Source of the DNA: Fictibacillus nanhaiensis
Lineage (GTDB): Bacteria; Bacillota; Bacilli; Bacillales; Fictibacillaceae
Assembly (NCBI RefSeq): GCF_019801215.1
Contig: NZ_JAHVJO010000001.1
Coordinates: 1,302,001 to 1,366,000 of the forward strand
Reading direction: 5' to 3'
Length of the DNA stretch: 64,000 nucleotides
Under the pieces are notes generated by a model. It was not told where the DNA came from. It made no database searches and saw only the letters and a program-made list of their open reading frames with translations. The translations under genes and the position numbers were made by a program. Below, one piece after another: positions 33,636 to 43,190 of the stretch; position 1 is the first letter of the stretch; each line of letters opens with the position of its first letter.

Positions 33636-34853
33636 ATGAGTGTAAAAGTAAAATCAGCATATGAACCATTGAATGAGTTAACAGTGCTTGAGATAGTCAA
33701 AGACATCCATTATTTTGAAGCGGCTGCAGAGAACGAATTAAAGGTAAAAGAGATCGGAGACGGCAATTTAAATCTCGTCTTTCATGTTGAACATCCATCA
33801 TCCCAAACATCCTTAATCGTCAAACAGGCTCTTCCCTATGCAAAGGTAGTTGGTGAAAGCTGGCCTCTTACATTAGACCGAGCAAGAATTGAAAGTGACG
33901 CTTTGTTAAAGCAATCCGAATTTGTTTCTACACTTGTTCCAAAGATCTATTACTCCGATCAAACGTTGGCAATAACTATAATGGAGGACCTGTCTGATCA
34001 TGTTATTCTGCGCAAAGCACTGGTCGAAGGCAAGACCTATCGAAAACTAGCAGAAGACATCGGAACGTTTACCGCTAAAATGGCCTTTTATACGAGTGAT
34101 TTTTATCTGCATCCTTTTGAGAAAAAAGACCAAGTGCAACGTTTTTCAAATCCTGAGCTTTGTAAAATTACTGAAGACCTCGTGTTTACAGACCCATTTT
34201 TTAACCATGACACAAACGATTTTCCAAAAGAACTGCAGAGTCAAGTGGAGAAGATCTGGAACGATAAAGAACTTTTAAGAGAAGTTGCAGATTTACGGTA
34301 TTCCTTCCTCACAAGAGCTGAGATCTTACTTCATGGTGACCTGCATACAGGCAGCATTTTTGTGAAAGAAAATTCAACGAAAGTCATCGATCCAGAATTC
34401 GCTTTTTACGGCCCTGCAGGATTTGACATCGCTCACTTTTTTGCAAATCTCGCACTCAATCATCTTGCACAAAACGTCCACGCCAAAGAACCTTTTCATC
34501 GTGAGTCTGTTCAAGGCTATTTGCTGGAAACCATTAATAAAACATGGATGACATATGAAACAGTTTTTACTAATTTGTGGCATGAACATGCACTTGATCC
34601 TTTTGCTAAAACAGATGGAGTTTTAGAAAGATTCCTGCACAAAACCTTTCAAGATGCTGTCGGTTTTGCAGGATGTGAGATCATTAGAAGAACCATCGGA
34701 CTCGCTCATGTTGCCGACCTTGATTCAATTGAACAAAAAGACATCGAGGTGTTCTATAAGAAAAAAGCGCTTGAGCTCGGAAGCTGCCTCATTAAGTACA
34801 GAAAAACATTCACGTCCATTACAGAACTTGTTAATAAAATTAAAGATGCATAA
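33636..34853 (+). CDS. mtnK: 5-Methylthioribose kinase MtnK
   Basis: A 405-residue kinase of the aminoglycoside phosphotransferase-like fold. KEIGDGNLNLVFHV, IVKQALPYAKVVGESWPLT, the catalytic loop LHGDLHTGSIF and the metal site VIDPEFAFYGPAGFDI closely match B. subtilis MtnK. It phosphorylates methylthioribose at C1, the first committed salvage step. The ATG at 33636 follows GGGGGGAAC. In B. subtilis mtnK shares an operon with mtnA; here a terminator follows at once and no mtnA is in the window. Confidence 0.95.
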   Translation: MSVKVKSAYEPLNELTVLEIVKDIHYFEAAAENELKVKEIGDGNLNLVFHVEHPSSQTSLIVKQALPYAKVVGESWPLTLDRARIESDALLKQSEFVSTLVPKIYYSDQTLAITIMEDLSDHVILRKALVEGKTYRKLAEDIGTFTAKMAFYTSDFYLHPFEKKDQVQRFSNPELCKITEDLVFTDPFFNHDTNDFPKELQSQVEKIWNDKELLREVADLRYSFLTRAEILLHGDLHTGSIFVKENSTKVIDPEFAFYGPAGFDIAHFFANLALNHLAQNVHAKEPFHRESVQGYLLETINKTWMTYETVFTNLWHEHALDPFAKTDGVLERFLHKTFQDAVGFAGCEIIRRTIGLAHVADLDSIEQKDIEVFYKKKALELGSCLIKYRKTFTSITELVNKIKDA

Positions 34854-34854
34854 G

Positions 34855-34895
34855 CAAAAAACAGCACTCCTAACCTTTTAGGATGTGCTGTTTTC
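34855..34895 (+). terminator. mtnK terminator overlapping the 3' end of the convergent gene
   Basis: Stem ACAGCAC-CCTAA / TTAGGA-GTGCTGT with T run. The 3' half lies inside the last codons of the gene ending at 34878. Confidence 0.8.
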
Positions 34896-37805
34896 TATCA
34901 TAAATGTTTCTTTTAAAAACCGATCGGCACTATGAGCGGGCATCGGTTTACTAATAAAGTATCCTTGAGCGGTATGACAGCCATATTCTCTTAAAAGCTT
35001 CATCTGCTCAAACGTTTCTACACCTTCAGCGACTGTTGAAACGGCCAGCCCCTCACACATCATGATAATGGCTTTGATGATTGCCGCATCACTCGTGTTA
35101 AAATAATCATCGCTTAGATGACGAATAAAGCTTTGATCAATTTTTAATGAATCCACCGGAAAATCTTTTAAATAACTTAAAGAGCTATAGCCTGTCCCAA
35201 AATCATCGATCGACAGTTTCACTCCTAACTCTCGTAACTCTTTCATGATGCTGATGCTATATTGGACATTTTGAATCATTGTGCTTTCTGTAAGTTCAAG
35301 GTTCAGACAGTCTGCAGGTATACCAGAGGTTTTAAGTGCGTCTTTTACTTCATACACAAAAGATAGCCTTTGAAACTGTTTTCCTGACACATTTACTGAG
35401 ATGGAGAGATGACCTGCTCCCTCATCATGCCATACTTTTAACTGTTTACACGCTTCAACTAAAACAAAACTGCCAATATCATCAATGAGACCTATCTCTT
35501 CTGCCAATGGAATAAATTGCATGGGTGAAACAAGCCCGAGATCGGGATGATTCCAACGAATCAATGCTTCAAACCCTATTACTTTCTCCGACCTCATGCA
35601 TAATTGCGGCTGATAATAAGGGACGAGCTCTCCTTTTTGTATCGCTTTCCGCAAATAGCTTTCCAGTTTTAGGCGTTCTAATGTATATGCGTTCATTTCT
35701 CCTGTGAAAAATTCACGTTTGTCTCGCCCTTTTTCTTTTGCTTTATGAAGGGCGATATCGGCATTTTTAATTAAAATATCTGGGCTGTGCGTATCATCGG
35801 GATATATACTGATTCCAATCGATGCACTTACGGTATGCTCTTGACCATCTAAGTAAATTGGCATTTTTAAAGCTTCTGCAATTCTGTCTGCTGTATCAAG
35901 CACTTCTTCATGCTTATGAATAGAAGGTAAGATAAGCGTGAATACATCTCCTGCAAATCGGCAAAGCAAGTCATGACTTTTTATCGTCTGTCTCAATTGT
36001 TTACCCACATGTTTTAAAACCACATCACCGATATGATGGCCTAGACTTTCGTTAATGATTTTAAAATGGTCGATGTCAATAAACAGGACTGCGAGTTTTT
36101 CAGTTGTCTTTTCACTCAGCAACTCGCGAAGTCTTTTTTCAAATAAACTTCTGTTAGGAAGTCCTGTCAAAGAGTCATGAAATGCTAATCTTTCTATCTT
36201 TTCTTCGGCTTTTTTCTGCCATGTAATATTTTTACCGATACCGTAAACCCCTACAACTTCTTGATTCACAACAATCGGAATGTTTGTAATGCTGCATACA
36301 ATATCTTGTCCGTCTTTCTTTCGAATCGTTGTAACATATGTTTGGGGTTTGTCATGAATAGCCCGCTTGAAATGATCGACAACGCGCTGATGATCATTTG
36401 GACATATAAAGTCCAATGCATGTGTTTTTAACATATCATCTTGCGAGAATCCGAGTGTTTGAATGAGTGCATGATTCACACTCGTAATAAATCCCTTCAG
36501 GTCCATTGAATAGATCATGTCAGGATTATGATCGAACAAAGACTTGTACCTTTGCTCAGATTCTAACAGATTATCATTTAACTGCTCCATCTCTTGTGTG
36601 CTTGTTTGGATTAAGTGTGACAAAGCTAAAAGATCATCAATCTCTTTAGATTTTTCAGGTCTTTTAAGATTGAACTTCTTTTGAAGTGTTGCATCAACGG
36701 ATTCACTTATTACTAATAATGTTAAGGCATGTGAGAGAAAATTCAGTCTTGATCCGTCATGAAAATATTCACCATACGAAAAAAATCCAGCTGTAGGAAC
36801 GAATTGATCAATCCTTACAAACTCTTCTTCTAATGTACTTTTTAAAAATCTTCTCCGTGCCATACAGGAGTAGATAAAGATAGCCTCGGCAGGCTTATCT
36901 TGCAGATCTCTCGTTACGATATCAATCGACTTTAATAACAGACTTGCATCTCTGTATCCAATTTGGAGTTTAGTTCCCTTTTTTGCGCTTTGGTGAAACA
37001 GAGTTGGCTCTTCTGGTTTTGACGAGATAATAGATAATGGATGATAGACTTTGCCTTGCTTAATCATCAAAGGATATTCTACAGCAGAAGAAGGAAGATT
37101 TGCAGCAATATCTTTTCCTAAATACTGTGAATAAAGCTCATTTATCGTCATACCATCAACAAGTATTTCTCCGGATGGCAAAACGTCGCTAACCGTAAAA
37201 ACCTTACCTGCCGGTTTCCACTCTGTGTAAGATAAGGTGTGAATATACAGTTCATCACTATCAACGGCTGCAGCAACTACTCCGTTGTTATACACACCTT
37301 CTTCTGTAAAAAGATGAATATTCTTAAAGAATCCATTATCCCCCGCGTTACCACCTGCTATAACAACACCTGGTGCTGATTTGTGAATCGCGCGAAGAAA
37401 GGATGAACCCTCCATATTCATCCCGTCCCCAAAGATGATGACCAACTTGGTACGTTCATTGATTACGGTATTTGCCAATCTTTTTCCCAATTCTGAACTC
37501 GTCCCATTCGCTTCTCTCGGTATGTAGAACGTTCGTGGGACAGATTTTTCAAAAACAGAAACAGAAATAACCGTTTCACCTGTAGTGACTCGGCTTTTGA
37601 ATATTTCTCCATCCGTTGTAACGCCAATTAGTTTTGCTTGTGGCAATTCAGTTAAAAGGGTATCTCTCAGCCTGTTTATCCAGTCTTTATCAAGATTGCC
37701 TGTAAAAATTTGAAGAAGAACATTTTCTTCCTGTCTCAGATTATGTTCATCGACCCATCTTTTTACATTTCTCTTATTTTTATATAAATAATTGAAGGTT
37801 TTCAT
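34878..37805 (-). CDS. FIST-PAS-GGDEF-EAL cyclic-di-GMP protein
   Basis: A 975-residue soluble signalling protein. Residues about 25-365 form FIST N and C domains, a predicted small-ligand sensor. A PAS domain follows (about 415-530, RYKSLFDHNPDMIYSMD). The GGDEF domain (about 540-700) keeps SLTGLPNRSLFE and FIDIDHFKIINESLGH, but its active-site loop reads AGDVF (618-622) instead of GGDEF, so cyclase activity is doubtful. The EAL domain (about 715-960) has an intact FEALIRW (746-748) and DDFGTGYSSL (867-876), so it probably hydrolyses cyclic di-GMP, with the GGDEF part perhaps sensing GTP. The gene is monocistronic and convergent with mtnK. Confidence 0.9.
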   Translation of the reverse strand: MKTFNYLYKNKRNVKRWVDEHNLRQEENVLLQIFTGNLDKDWINRLRDTLLTELPQAKLIGVTTDGEIFKSRVTTGETVISVSVFEKSVPRTFYIPREANGTSSELGKRLANTVINERTKLVIIFGDGMNMEGSSFLRAIHKSAPGVVIAGGNAGDNGFFKNIHLFTEEGVYNNGVVAAAVDSDELYIHTLSYTEWKPAGKVFTVSDVLPSGEILVDGMTINELYSQYLGKDIAANLPSSAVEYPLMIKQGKVYHPLSIISSKPEEPTLFHQSAKKGTKLQIGYRDASLLLKSIDIVTRDLQDKPAEAIFIYSCMARRRFLKSTLEEEFVRIDQFVPTAGFFSYGEYFHDGSRLNFLSHALTLLVISESVDATLQKKFNLKRPEKSKEIDDLLALSHLIQTSTQEMEQLNDNLLESEQRYKSLFDHNPDMIYSMDLKGFITSVNHALIQTLGFSQDDMLKTHALDFICPNDHQRVVDHFKRAIHDKPQTYVTTIRKKDGQDIVCSITNIPIVVNQEVVGVYGIGKNITWQKKAEEKIERLAFHDSLTGLPNRSLFEKRLRELLSEKTTEKLAVLFIDIDHFKIINESLGHHIGDVVLKHVGKQLRQTIKSHDLLCRFAGDVFTLILPSIHKHEEVLDTADRIAEALKMPIYLDGQEHTVSASIGISIYPDDTHSPDILIKNADIALHKAKEKGRDKREFFTGEMNAYTLERLKLESYLRKAIQKGELVPYYQPQLCMRSEKVIGFEALIRWNHPDLGLVSPMQFIPLAEEIGLIDDIGSFVLVEACKQLKVWHDEGAGHLSISVNVSGKQFQRLSFVYEVKDALKTSGIPADCLNLELTESTMIQNVQYSISIMKELRELGVKLSIDDFGTGYSSLSYLKDFPVDSLKIDQSFIRHLSDDYFNTSDAAIIKAIIMMCEGLAVSTVAEGVETFEQMKLLREYGCHTAQGYFISKPMPAHSADRFLKETFMIENSTS

Positions 37806-37921
37806 GCCTTACACCTCACCTGCTGAAGAAAAATCATGTCTAAATCTGATTTCTACCTCTCTTAATATCGGTGAAGTGCACACATTTTTAACAGCAGAAT
37901 ATGTGGGTATTTTTACCATAT

Positions 37922-37957
37922 AAAAAATCGCCTGATTTCTTTCAGACGATTTTCTTT
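37922..37957 (-). terminator. Terminator after yisL
   Basis: On the minus strand AATCGTCTGA / TCAGGCGATT with a six-base loop, followed by TTTT. Confidence 0.7.
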
Positions 37958-37964
37958 CAAGCTA

Positions 37965-38321
37965 TTATCCTAGTACGGCATATCCATAAAATAAAACGAG
38001 CAAAAGAGATAACCAGAAGAATACCCAGTTAAGAAGTCTTCCTTCTCCTCGCTTTCGTTGAACAAGGATGATCTCCATCAATCCTATGACAACAAGACCT
38101 AAAATGCCTTTAATAATGATTGGGCCTTGATTGACGATGCCAGGATCTGTTAAGTAATTAGCTAGCATATGGCCACCTGTTGCAAGGATGGCTACATATA
38201 AAACGCGTAAAATCATATGAAGTATTTTCGATTTTTTTCCGGCATTTTTTTTGTATAACATATACGCAACAAAAAATAAAACAAGCGCCAGAAACCAAGA
38301 TGTAACATGAGCATGAATCAT
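37965..38321 (-). CDS. yisL: YisL family membrane protein (DUF1516)
   Basis: A 118-residue protein with four hydrophobic segments: SWFLALVLFFVAYMLY, ILHMILRVLYVAILATGGHML, IIKGILGLVVIGLMEIIL and LLNWVFFWLSLLLVLFYGYAVL. The opening HAHVTSW and the HMILR motif match the UPF0344/YisL family of Bacillus. The function is unknown. In B. subtilis yisL adjoins yisK; a yisK gene is present here too, at 42287, but rocD and two other genes lie between. AGGAGGATATAT precedes the ATG. Confidence 0.88.
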   Translation of the reverse strand: MIHAHVTSWFLALVLFFVAYMLYKKNAGKKSKILHMILRVLYVAILATGGHMLANYLTDPGIVNQGPIIIKGILGLVVIGLMEIILVQRKRGEGRLLNWVFFWLSLLLVLFYGYAVLG

Positions 38322-38467
38322 AAATATATCCTCCTATGTATAATTCTCCATATTACTATACCACGAAGTCTGTTCATCTAGGCAATGAAAAGAGTTCCCT
38401 CTGTAAAGAAAGCACTTTCATTGTTATAATAGCATTGTGAGAAATCTTGCAGAATAGAGGTGTTTCC

Positions 38468-39676
38468 ATGAAACAGACAAAAACAAAAAATACGGAAACG
38501 GTCATTACGAAAACGGAACAGTATGGTGCACAAAATTATCATCCGCTTCCAATCGTTATTTCAAAAGCTGAAGGTGTATGGGTAACAGATCCTGAAGGCA
38601 ACCGTTATATGGATATGCTTAGTGCATACTCAGCGGTAAACCAAGGACACCGTCATCCAAAAATCATTCAAGCGTTAAAAGATCAAGCAGACAAAGTAAC
38701 TTTGACTTCTCGTGCCTTTCATAACGATCAACTAGGTGATTTTTACGAAAAAGTATCGGCTTTAACGAAAAAAGAGATGGTACTTCCTATGAACACTGGT
38801 GCCGAAGCTGTTGAAACAGCAATCAAAACGGTTCGTCGCTGGGCTTATGATGTAAAAGGTGTTGCCGACAACCAAGCTGAGATCATTGTATGTGAAGGAA
38901 ACTTTCACGGCCGTACGATGACAGCTGTGTCCATGTCTTCTGATCCTGATTATCAACGCGGATTCGGTCCAATGCTTCCTGGTATTAAAGTAATTCCTTA
39001 TGGCGACTTAGATGCTTTAAAGGCAGCCATAACTCCTAACACCGCAGCGTTTATTCTAGAGCCAATCCAAGGTGAAGCAGGAATTGTTATGCCACGAGAA
39101 GGTTTCTTAAAAGAAGCGCTTGAAGTTTGTAAAGAAGAGAACGTTCTCTTTGTAGCCGACGAAATTCAGTCAGGCCTAGGGCGTTCAGGAAAAATGTTTG
39201 CATGTGACTGGGAGCAAGTTGAGCCGGATATGTATATCTTAGGAAAAGCGCTTGGCGGAGGCGTAATGCCAATCTCTTGTGTTGCTGCAAACCGTGAAGT
39301 TCTTGGCGTTTTCAATCCTGGATCACATGGTTCAACCTTTGGAGGAAACCCGCTTTCTTGTGCAGTCTCTGTAGCTTCTCTTGAAGTGTTAGTAGAAGAG
39401 AATTTAGTAGAGCGTTCGTTGAAGCTTGGTGAATATTTCTTAGGAAAACTAAAAAAGATCAATAACCCTGCGATTAAAGAAGTTCGTGGTAAAGGACTAT
39501 TCATTGGTGTTGAACTGAATGAACCAGCACGTTCTTATTGCGAGAAACTAAAAGAGCAAGGTCTGTTATGTAAGGAAACGCATGAAAATGTCATTCGTTT
39601 CGCGCCGCCGCTTATCATTTCTGAAGAAGATCTTGATTGGGCAATTGAGCGTATCGAAAACGTACTTTCGGTTTAA
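38468..39676 (+). CDS. rocD: Ornithine aminotransferase RocD
   Basis: A 402-residue class III PLP aminotransferase. The start [21 protein letters not shown], the [14 protein letters not shown] motif, [11 protein letters not shown] and the Schiff-base Lys in [13 protein letters not shown] identify ornithine delta-aminotransferase. It converts ornithine and 2-oxoglutarate to glutamate semialdehyde and glutamate, linking arginine and proline metabolism. AGAGGTG lies upstream of ATG 38468. A TATAAT at 38425-38430 may be the -10; no sigma-54 type -24/-12 site was seen, unlike the B. subtilis roc genes. No other roc gene is nearby. Confidence 0.92.
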   Translation: MKQTKTKNTETVITKTEQYGAQNYHPLPIVISKAEGVWVTDPEGNRYMDMLSAYSAVNQGHRHPKIIQALKDQADKVTLTSRAFHNDQLGDFYEKVSALTKKEMVLPMNTGAEAVETAIKTVRRWAYDVKGVADNQAEIIVCEGNFHGRTMTAVSMSSDPDYQRGFGPMLPGIKVIPYGDLDALKAAITPNTAAFILEPIQGEAGIVMPREGFLKEALEVCKEENVLFVADEIQSGLGRSGKMFACDWEQVEPDMYILGKALGGGVMPISCVAANREVLGVFNPGSHGSTFGGNPLSCAVSVASLEVLVEENLVERSLKLGEYFLGKLKKINNPAIKEVRGKGLFIGVELNEPARSYCEKLKEQGLLCKETHENVIRFAPPLIISEEDLDWAIERIENVLSV

Positions 39677-39683
39677 TAAATAT

Positions 39684-39717
39684 GAAGAGCTGACTCACCG
39701 AGTCAGCTCTTTCCTTT
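39684..39717 (+). terminator. Terminator after rocD
   Basis: Stem GAAGAGCTGACT / AGTCAGCTCTTTC with a five-base loop and a pyrimidine-rich tail. Confidence 0.8.
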
Positions 39718-39815
39718 TATAAAAGACGAAACCCTTTAAAAGATGTCAGTTTCAGAAGCCGAAACTAATTTTCGGTTATACCAATAGGGGTATAAAACCA
39801 TTTTATTGAAGTTGA

Positions 39816-39920
39816 ATCCATAAAAAGCAGTGCCCAATCCAAAAGTTTTGCCTCTTTATCCACGAATTTTTACCATGAATCCTAAAATTTTGGCCATATA
39901 TCCACGAGTCTACAAACTTC
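39816..39920. repeat. Five degenerate 21-bp tandem units
   Basis: ATCC(A/T) begins at 39816, 39837, 39858, 39879 and 39900, exactly every 21 bases. The units share an A/T-rich middle with TTTT and a following GCC/ACC (for example ATCCAAAAGTTTTGCC, ATCCTAAAATTTTGGCC). The convergent intergenic region 39717-40009 contains this repeat and a small hairpin near 39748-39778 (GTTTC/GAAAC, then CGAAAC/TTTCGG); no gene was seen. Confidence 0.65.
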
Positions 39921-40009
39921 GACAACTTTCGCCTCCCTTATACCCCACGTCCATCAAAAAAAGCCCTCCAGCTCTTTAAAAAAAGCAAAAGGACTTTCTT
40001 GTTTCTATT

Positions 40010-40798
40010 TTATAACGCTTTTACCATACCGCCATCAATCAAGAGCGATTGCCCTGTTATGTAAGTGTTTGCCCCAGAGCAGAGGAAGATGACCATGTTT
40101 GCGAATTCCTCAGGAGTTCCATATCGTCCAAGTGGAATTCCACTCTCCATGCTAACTTTAACTTCTTGGGCTGATATTCCTTTTTTCTCAGCCATCATCT
40201 GATCGAGCTCGCCTACACGATCTGTACCTATGCGTCCTGGTCCGATCGTGTTGATTAAGATTCCGTCTTTTCCAAGCTCTTGTGAAAGACTTTTCGATAA
40301 TCCGTTGATCGCTGTACGGAACGTGTTGGATAAGATTAATCCGTCGATCGGCTGTTTAAATGAAGAAGACGCGATATTTACGATGCGTCCGCCACCATTT
40401 TTTCGCATGTTTGGTGTAACAGCCCGAACAGTTCTCACTAAGCTTAACAATGTTAATTCAAATGCTCCTTGCCAATGGTCATCCTCGAAATCAAAGAATC
40501 CGCCAGCAGGCGGACCTCCTGCGTTGTTCACGAGTACATCGATGCTGCCTAACGTTTCTACCGTTTCTGCAATAAGTTCATCGATCTCATTCCGCTGTGT
40601 AATGTCACATCTTTTAAAATGAACACTCGCACCTGTTTCCTTTATGATTTCTTCAACTGTTCTTGAAAGCTGATCTTCATCGCGGCTCGTAAGCATAACA
40701 TTCGCGCCTTCTCTAGCAAACTGCAGCGCACATGCTTTTCCAAGTCCTTTACTTGAAGCAAGAACCAATACATTTTTTCCTCTTAAACCTAAGTCCAT
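40010..40798 (-). CDS. SDR family protein with non-canonical active site (YvrD-like)
   Basis: A 262-residue Rossmann-fold short-chain dehydrogenase. The cofactor loop is LVLASSKGLGKA instead of TGxxxGxG, and NNAGGPPAGGFF follows strand 4. ASSSFKQP holds the catalytic Ser region, but where the YxxxK motif belongs the sequence reads LSNTFRTAINGLSK, so both catalytic Tyr and Lys appear replaced. A matching LSNTFRT stretch exists in the B. subtilis YvrD-type subgroup as I recall it, so this is a subfamily trait rather than a mutation. It may act by a different mechanism or only bind ligands. It is the last gene of yisK-gabD-SDR, 26 bases after gabD. Confidence 0.83.
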   Translation of the reverse strand: MDLGLRGKNVLVLASSKGLGKACALQFAREGANVMLTSRDEDQLSRTVEEIIKETGASVHFKRCDITQRNEIDELIAETVETLGSIDVLVNNAGGPPAGGFFDFEDDHWQGAFELTLLSLVRTVRAVTPNMRKNGGGRIVNIASSSFKQPIDGLILSNTFRTAINGLSKSLSQELGKDGILINTIGPGRIGTDRVGELDQMMAEKKGISAQEVKVSMESGIPLGRYGTPEEFANMVIFLCSGANTYITGQSLLIDGGMVKAL

Positions 40799-40824
40799 TT
40801 GAAATCACCCGGTTTTCTAAAATT

Positions 40825-42249
40825 TTATAGGACGAAACTTACGTATTTCGTTTCTAAGTAAGCTTCCATACCTTCACTTCCGCCTTCGCGGCCAAGACCG
40901 CTCTCTTTCATCCCGCCAAAAGGCGCCTGTGCAGCCGATGGCACACCGTCATTCCAGCCGATGATACCATAATCAAGGCCTTCTACTACTTTTGTTCCTT
41001 TTGACATGCTCTCGGTATAAACATATGCCGCTAAACCAAACGGACTTGTGTTTGCAAGCTGAATCCCCTCTTCAATTGTTGTGATTTTATGGATGGGAAT
41101 GACTGGGCCAAACGTTTCTTCATTCATAATGAGCATATCTTGTGACACATCTTTCAGTACGGTTGGTTCGTAGTAATAAGCCCCGTTCTCTGCCTTTCCT
41201 TTTCCACCAGTTACACATTCTGCTCCGTTAGAAAGGGCATTCTCGACATGTTCCGAAATTTTCTCATAACCGTCTTTATTGATGATCGGCCCGATATCTG
41301 TTCCTTCATCTAATCCGTTTCCGACTTTTAGTTTCTTCGCTTCAGCAGCAACGAGGGTTACGAATTCGTCGTATACGTTTTCCTGCACATACACACGGTT
41401 GATACAAATACATGTTTGGCCTGCGTTACGAAACTTGGATGCTACGATTCCTGCTACCGCTTTTTTTAAATCGGCATCGTCTAAAACTACAGCAGGGGCA
41501 TGACCCCCAAGTTCCATGGAGATGTTTTTTACTGTAGACGCACTTTGTTCGATCAGTTTTTTTCCAATTTCCGTTGAACCCGTAAAGGTTACTTTTCTAA
41601 CTTTTTCACTATCCATAATGGCTTTACCAATAATAGAGGATGAGCCTGTTACAAGATTGATTACGCCCTTTGGAAATCCTGCTTTATGTGCCAGCTCTAC
41701 TAGTTTTATAGCTGTAAGAGGTGTTTCCTTTGGGGGCTTTACGATAAAAGTGCAGCCTGCAGCAAGTGCGGGTCCCATCTTTCTTGTAATCATAGCAGCT
41801 GGGAAATTCCATGGCGTTATAGCAGCAACGACCCCAATGGGCTGTTTCAGCACAGACATTCTCTTATTTTCAGCACTCGAAGGAATGGTTCTTCCATAAA
41901 CACGCTTTCCCTCTTCGGCGTACCATTTAATAAATGATGCGGCGTACATCACTTCTCCGACAGATTCTTTTAACGGCTTACCCATTTCAAGCGTCATCAG
42001 TTCAGCAATCTCTTCTTTTTCATCCACCATATGGTCATGAAGTTTCATCAGATAATCAGCTCGCTCATAAGCAGTCAGTTTCGACCATGCCGGAAAGGCT
42101 GAATGTGCCGCATCAATTGCCGCATCCGTCTCTTCTTTTCCACAAGATGGAACTGTCCCAACCACTTCACCATTCGCAGGGTTGAATACTTCTATTTTTT
42201 CAAGAGAGTTCCCTGTCCAAGAACCGTTAATATAAAGAAGCTTTTCCAT
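40825..42249 (-). CDS. gabD: NAD(P)-dependent succinate-semialdehyde dehydrogenase (GabD-like)
   Basis: A 474-residue aldehyde dehydrogenase. TPWNFPAAMITRKMGPALAAG binds the cofactor, SMELGGHAPAVV carries the catalytic Glu, and FRNAGQTCICINRVY the catalytic Cys. The overall pattern, including KPPKETPLTA and the end YLETKYVSFVL, fits the GabD branch, though other semialdehydes are possible. GAGGAGG precedes the ATG. It lies 37 bases downstream of yisK in the same operon, suggesting a shared catabolic path for an organic acid; the exact substrate is uncertain. Confidence 0.85.
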   Translation of the reverse strand: MEKLLYINGSWTGNSLEKIEVFNPANGEVVGTVPSCGKEETDAAIDAAHSAFPAWSKLTAYERADYLMKLHDHMVDEKEEIAELMTLEMGKPLKESVGEVMYAASFIKWYAEEGKRVYGRTIPSSAENKRMSVLKQPIGVVAAITPWNFPAAMITRKMGPALAAGCTFIVKPPKETPLTAIKLVELAHKAGFPKGVINLVTGSSSIIGKAIMDSEKVRKVTFTGSTEIGKKLIEQSASTVKNISMELGGHAPAVVLDDADLKKAVAGIVASKFRNAGQTCICINRVYVQENVYDEFVTLVAAEAKKLKVGNGLDEGTDIGPIINKDGYEKISEHVENALSNGAECVTGGKGKAENGAYYYEPTVLKDVSQDMLIMNEETFGPVIPIHKITTIEEGIQLANTSPFGLAAYVYTESMSKGTKVVEGLDYGIIGWNDGVPSAAQAPFGGMKESGLGREGGSEGMEAYLETKYVSFVL

Positions 42250-42286
42250 GTGATTTCCTCCTCTATGTAACTTGTAAAATTCGTTT

Positions 42287-43171
42287 TCATTCTACTATTT
42301 CATTACAGAGTGTTCCGATTCCTTCTACAGTAATTTCGATCGTATCCCCTGTTTTTAAAAAGACTGGGGGTTTCATTCCCTTACCAACACCAGCAGGAGT
42401 ACCAGTTGCAATAATGTCACCCGCTTCTAGAGTCATTCCCTTTGATAGCTCAGCAATCATCACCTTAATATCAAAGATTAAATTAGACGTGTTGCCGTTC
42501 TGTCGCAGTTCCCCATTGACCTTCGTCTGAATAGAAAGATTCAGTGGATTATCCATTTCCGAATGATGGACGATCCATGGCCCCATCGGACACGACCCAT
42601 CTAAGCTTTTTCCGAGTAAAAATTGCTTATGTCTTTGCTGAAGGTCTCTTGCAGTGATGTCATTGATGATGGTGTAACCAAAAACATGATCCATCGCTTC
42701 GTCCTTATTTATACATGTACCCGTTTTTCCGATGATAATAGCCAGTTCACCTTCATAATCCATCTGCTTCGTAAGGTTTGAGTGACTCGGGATACCTGCT
42801 TGATGCCCAATCACAGCGGTTGGAGCTTTCGAAAACACCATAATATCTTCTGGTATATCACTTTCACTTCCCATTTCAATCGCATGATCTCTGTAATTTT
42901 TTCCAATACAGAAAATATTTTTTGATGGCCGCGGAATAGGAGCAAGGAATATCACTTCATCTAACCGATATGTATGTTCTTCTTTTTGTTGATGAGAGAG
43001 AAGTTCCTCAATCAAAGCAATAAATGCTTCTCCTTGCCCTATGCCTTCCAACATAGTAGGTGGAAAGTTTCTTCCATTTAGATTCGCTAGGGCAGATACG
43101 TTAACGATCTTTTCATTAAAAACACATCCAATAAATGAAGCTCCCTGTTTAACAGCTGTAGCTAATTTCAT
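42287..43171 (-). CDS. yisK: FAH family hydrolase/decarboxylase YisK
   Basis: A 294-residue fumarylacetoacetate hydrolase family enzyme. CIGKNYRDHAIEMGS, the metal-binding DYEGELAIIIGKTG (ExE...D type), NDITARDLQ and TLEAGDIIATGTPAGVG are complete and match B. subtilis YisK almost segment by segment. YisK has been described as an oxaloacetate decarboxylase. GGAGGAAA precedes the ATG, and a cre-like site lies directly upstream. It is first in an operon with gabD and the SDR gene. Confidence 0.9.
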   Translation of the reverse strand: MKLATAVKQGASFIGCVFNEKIVNVSALANLNGRNFPPTMLEGIGQGEAFIALIEELLSHQQKEEHTYRLDEVIFLAPIPRPSKNIFCIGKNYRDHAIEMGSESDIPEDIMVFSKAPTAVIGHQAGIPSHSNLTKQMDYEGELAIIIGKTGTCINKDEAMDHVFGYTIINDITARDLQQRHKQFLLGKSLDGSCPMGPWIVHHSEMDNPLNLSIQTKVNGELRQNGNTSNLIFDIKVMIAELSKGMTLEAGDIIATGTPAGVGKGMKPPVFLKTGDTIEITVEGIGTLCNEIVE

Positions 43172-43190
43172 CTGTGGGGTTTCCTCCTTT

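Noticed and set aside
38400-38467. Sigma-54 (-24/-12) promoter for rocD as in B. subtilis
   Set aside because: No TTGGCAC-N5-TTGC-like pair; a TATAAT box is present instead.
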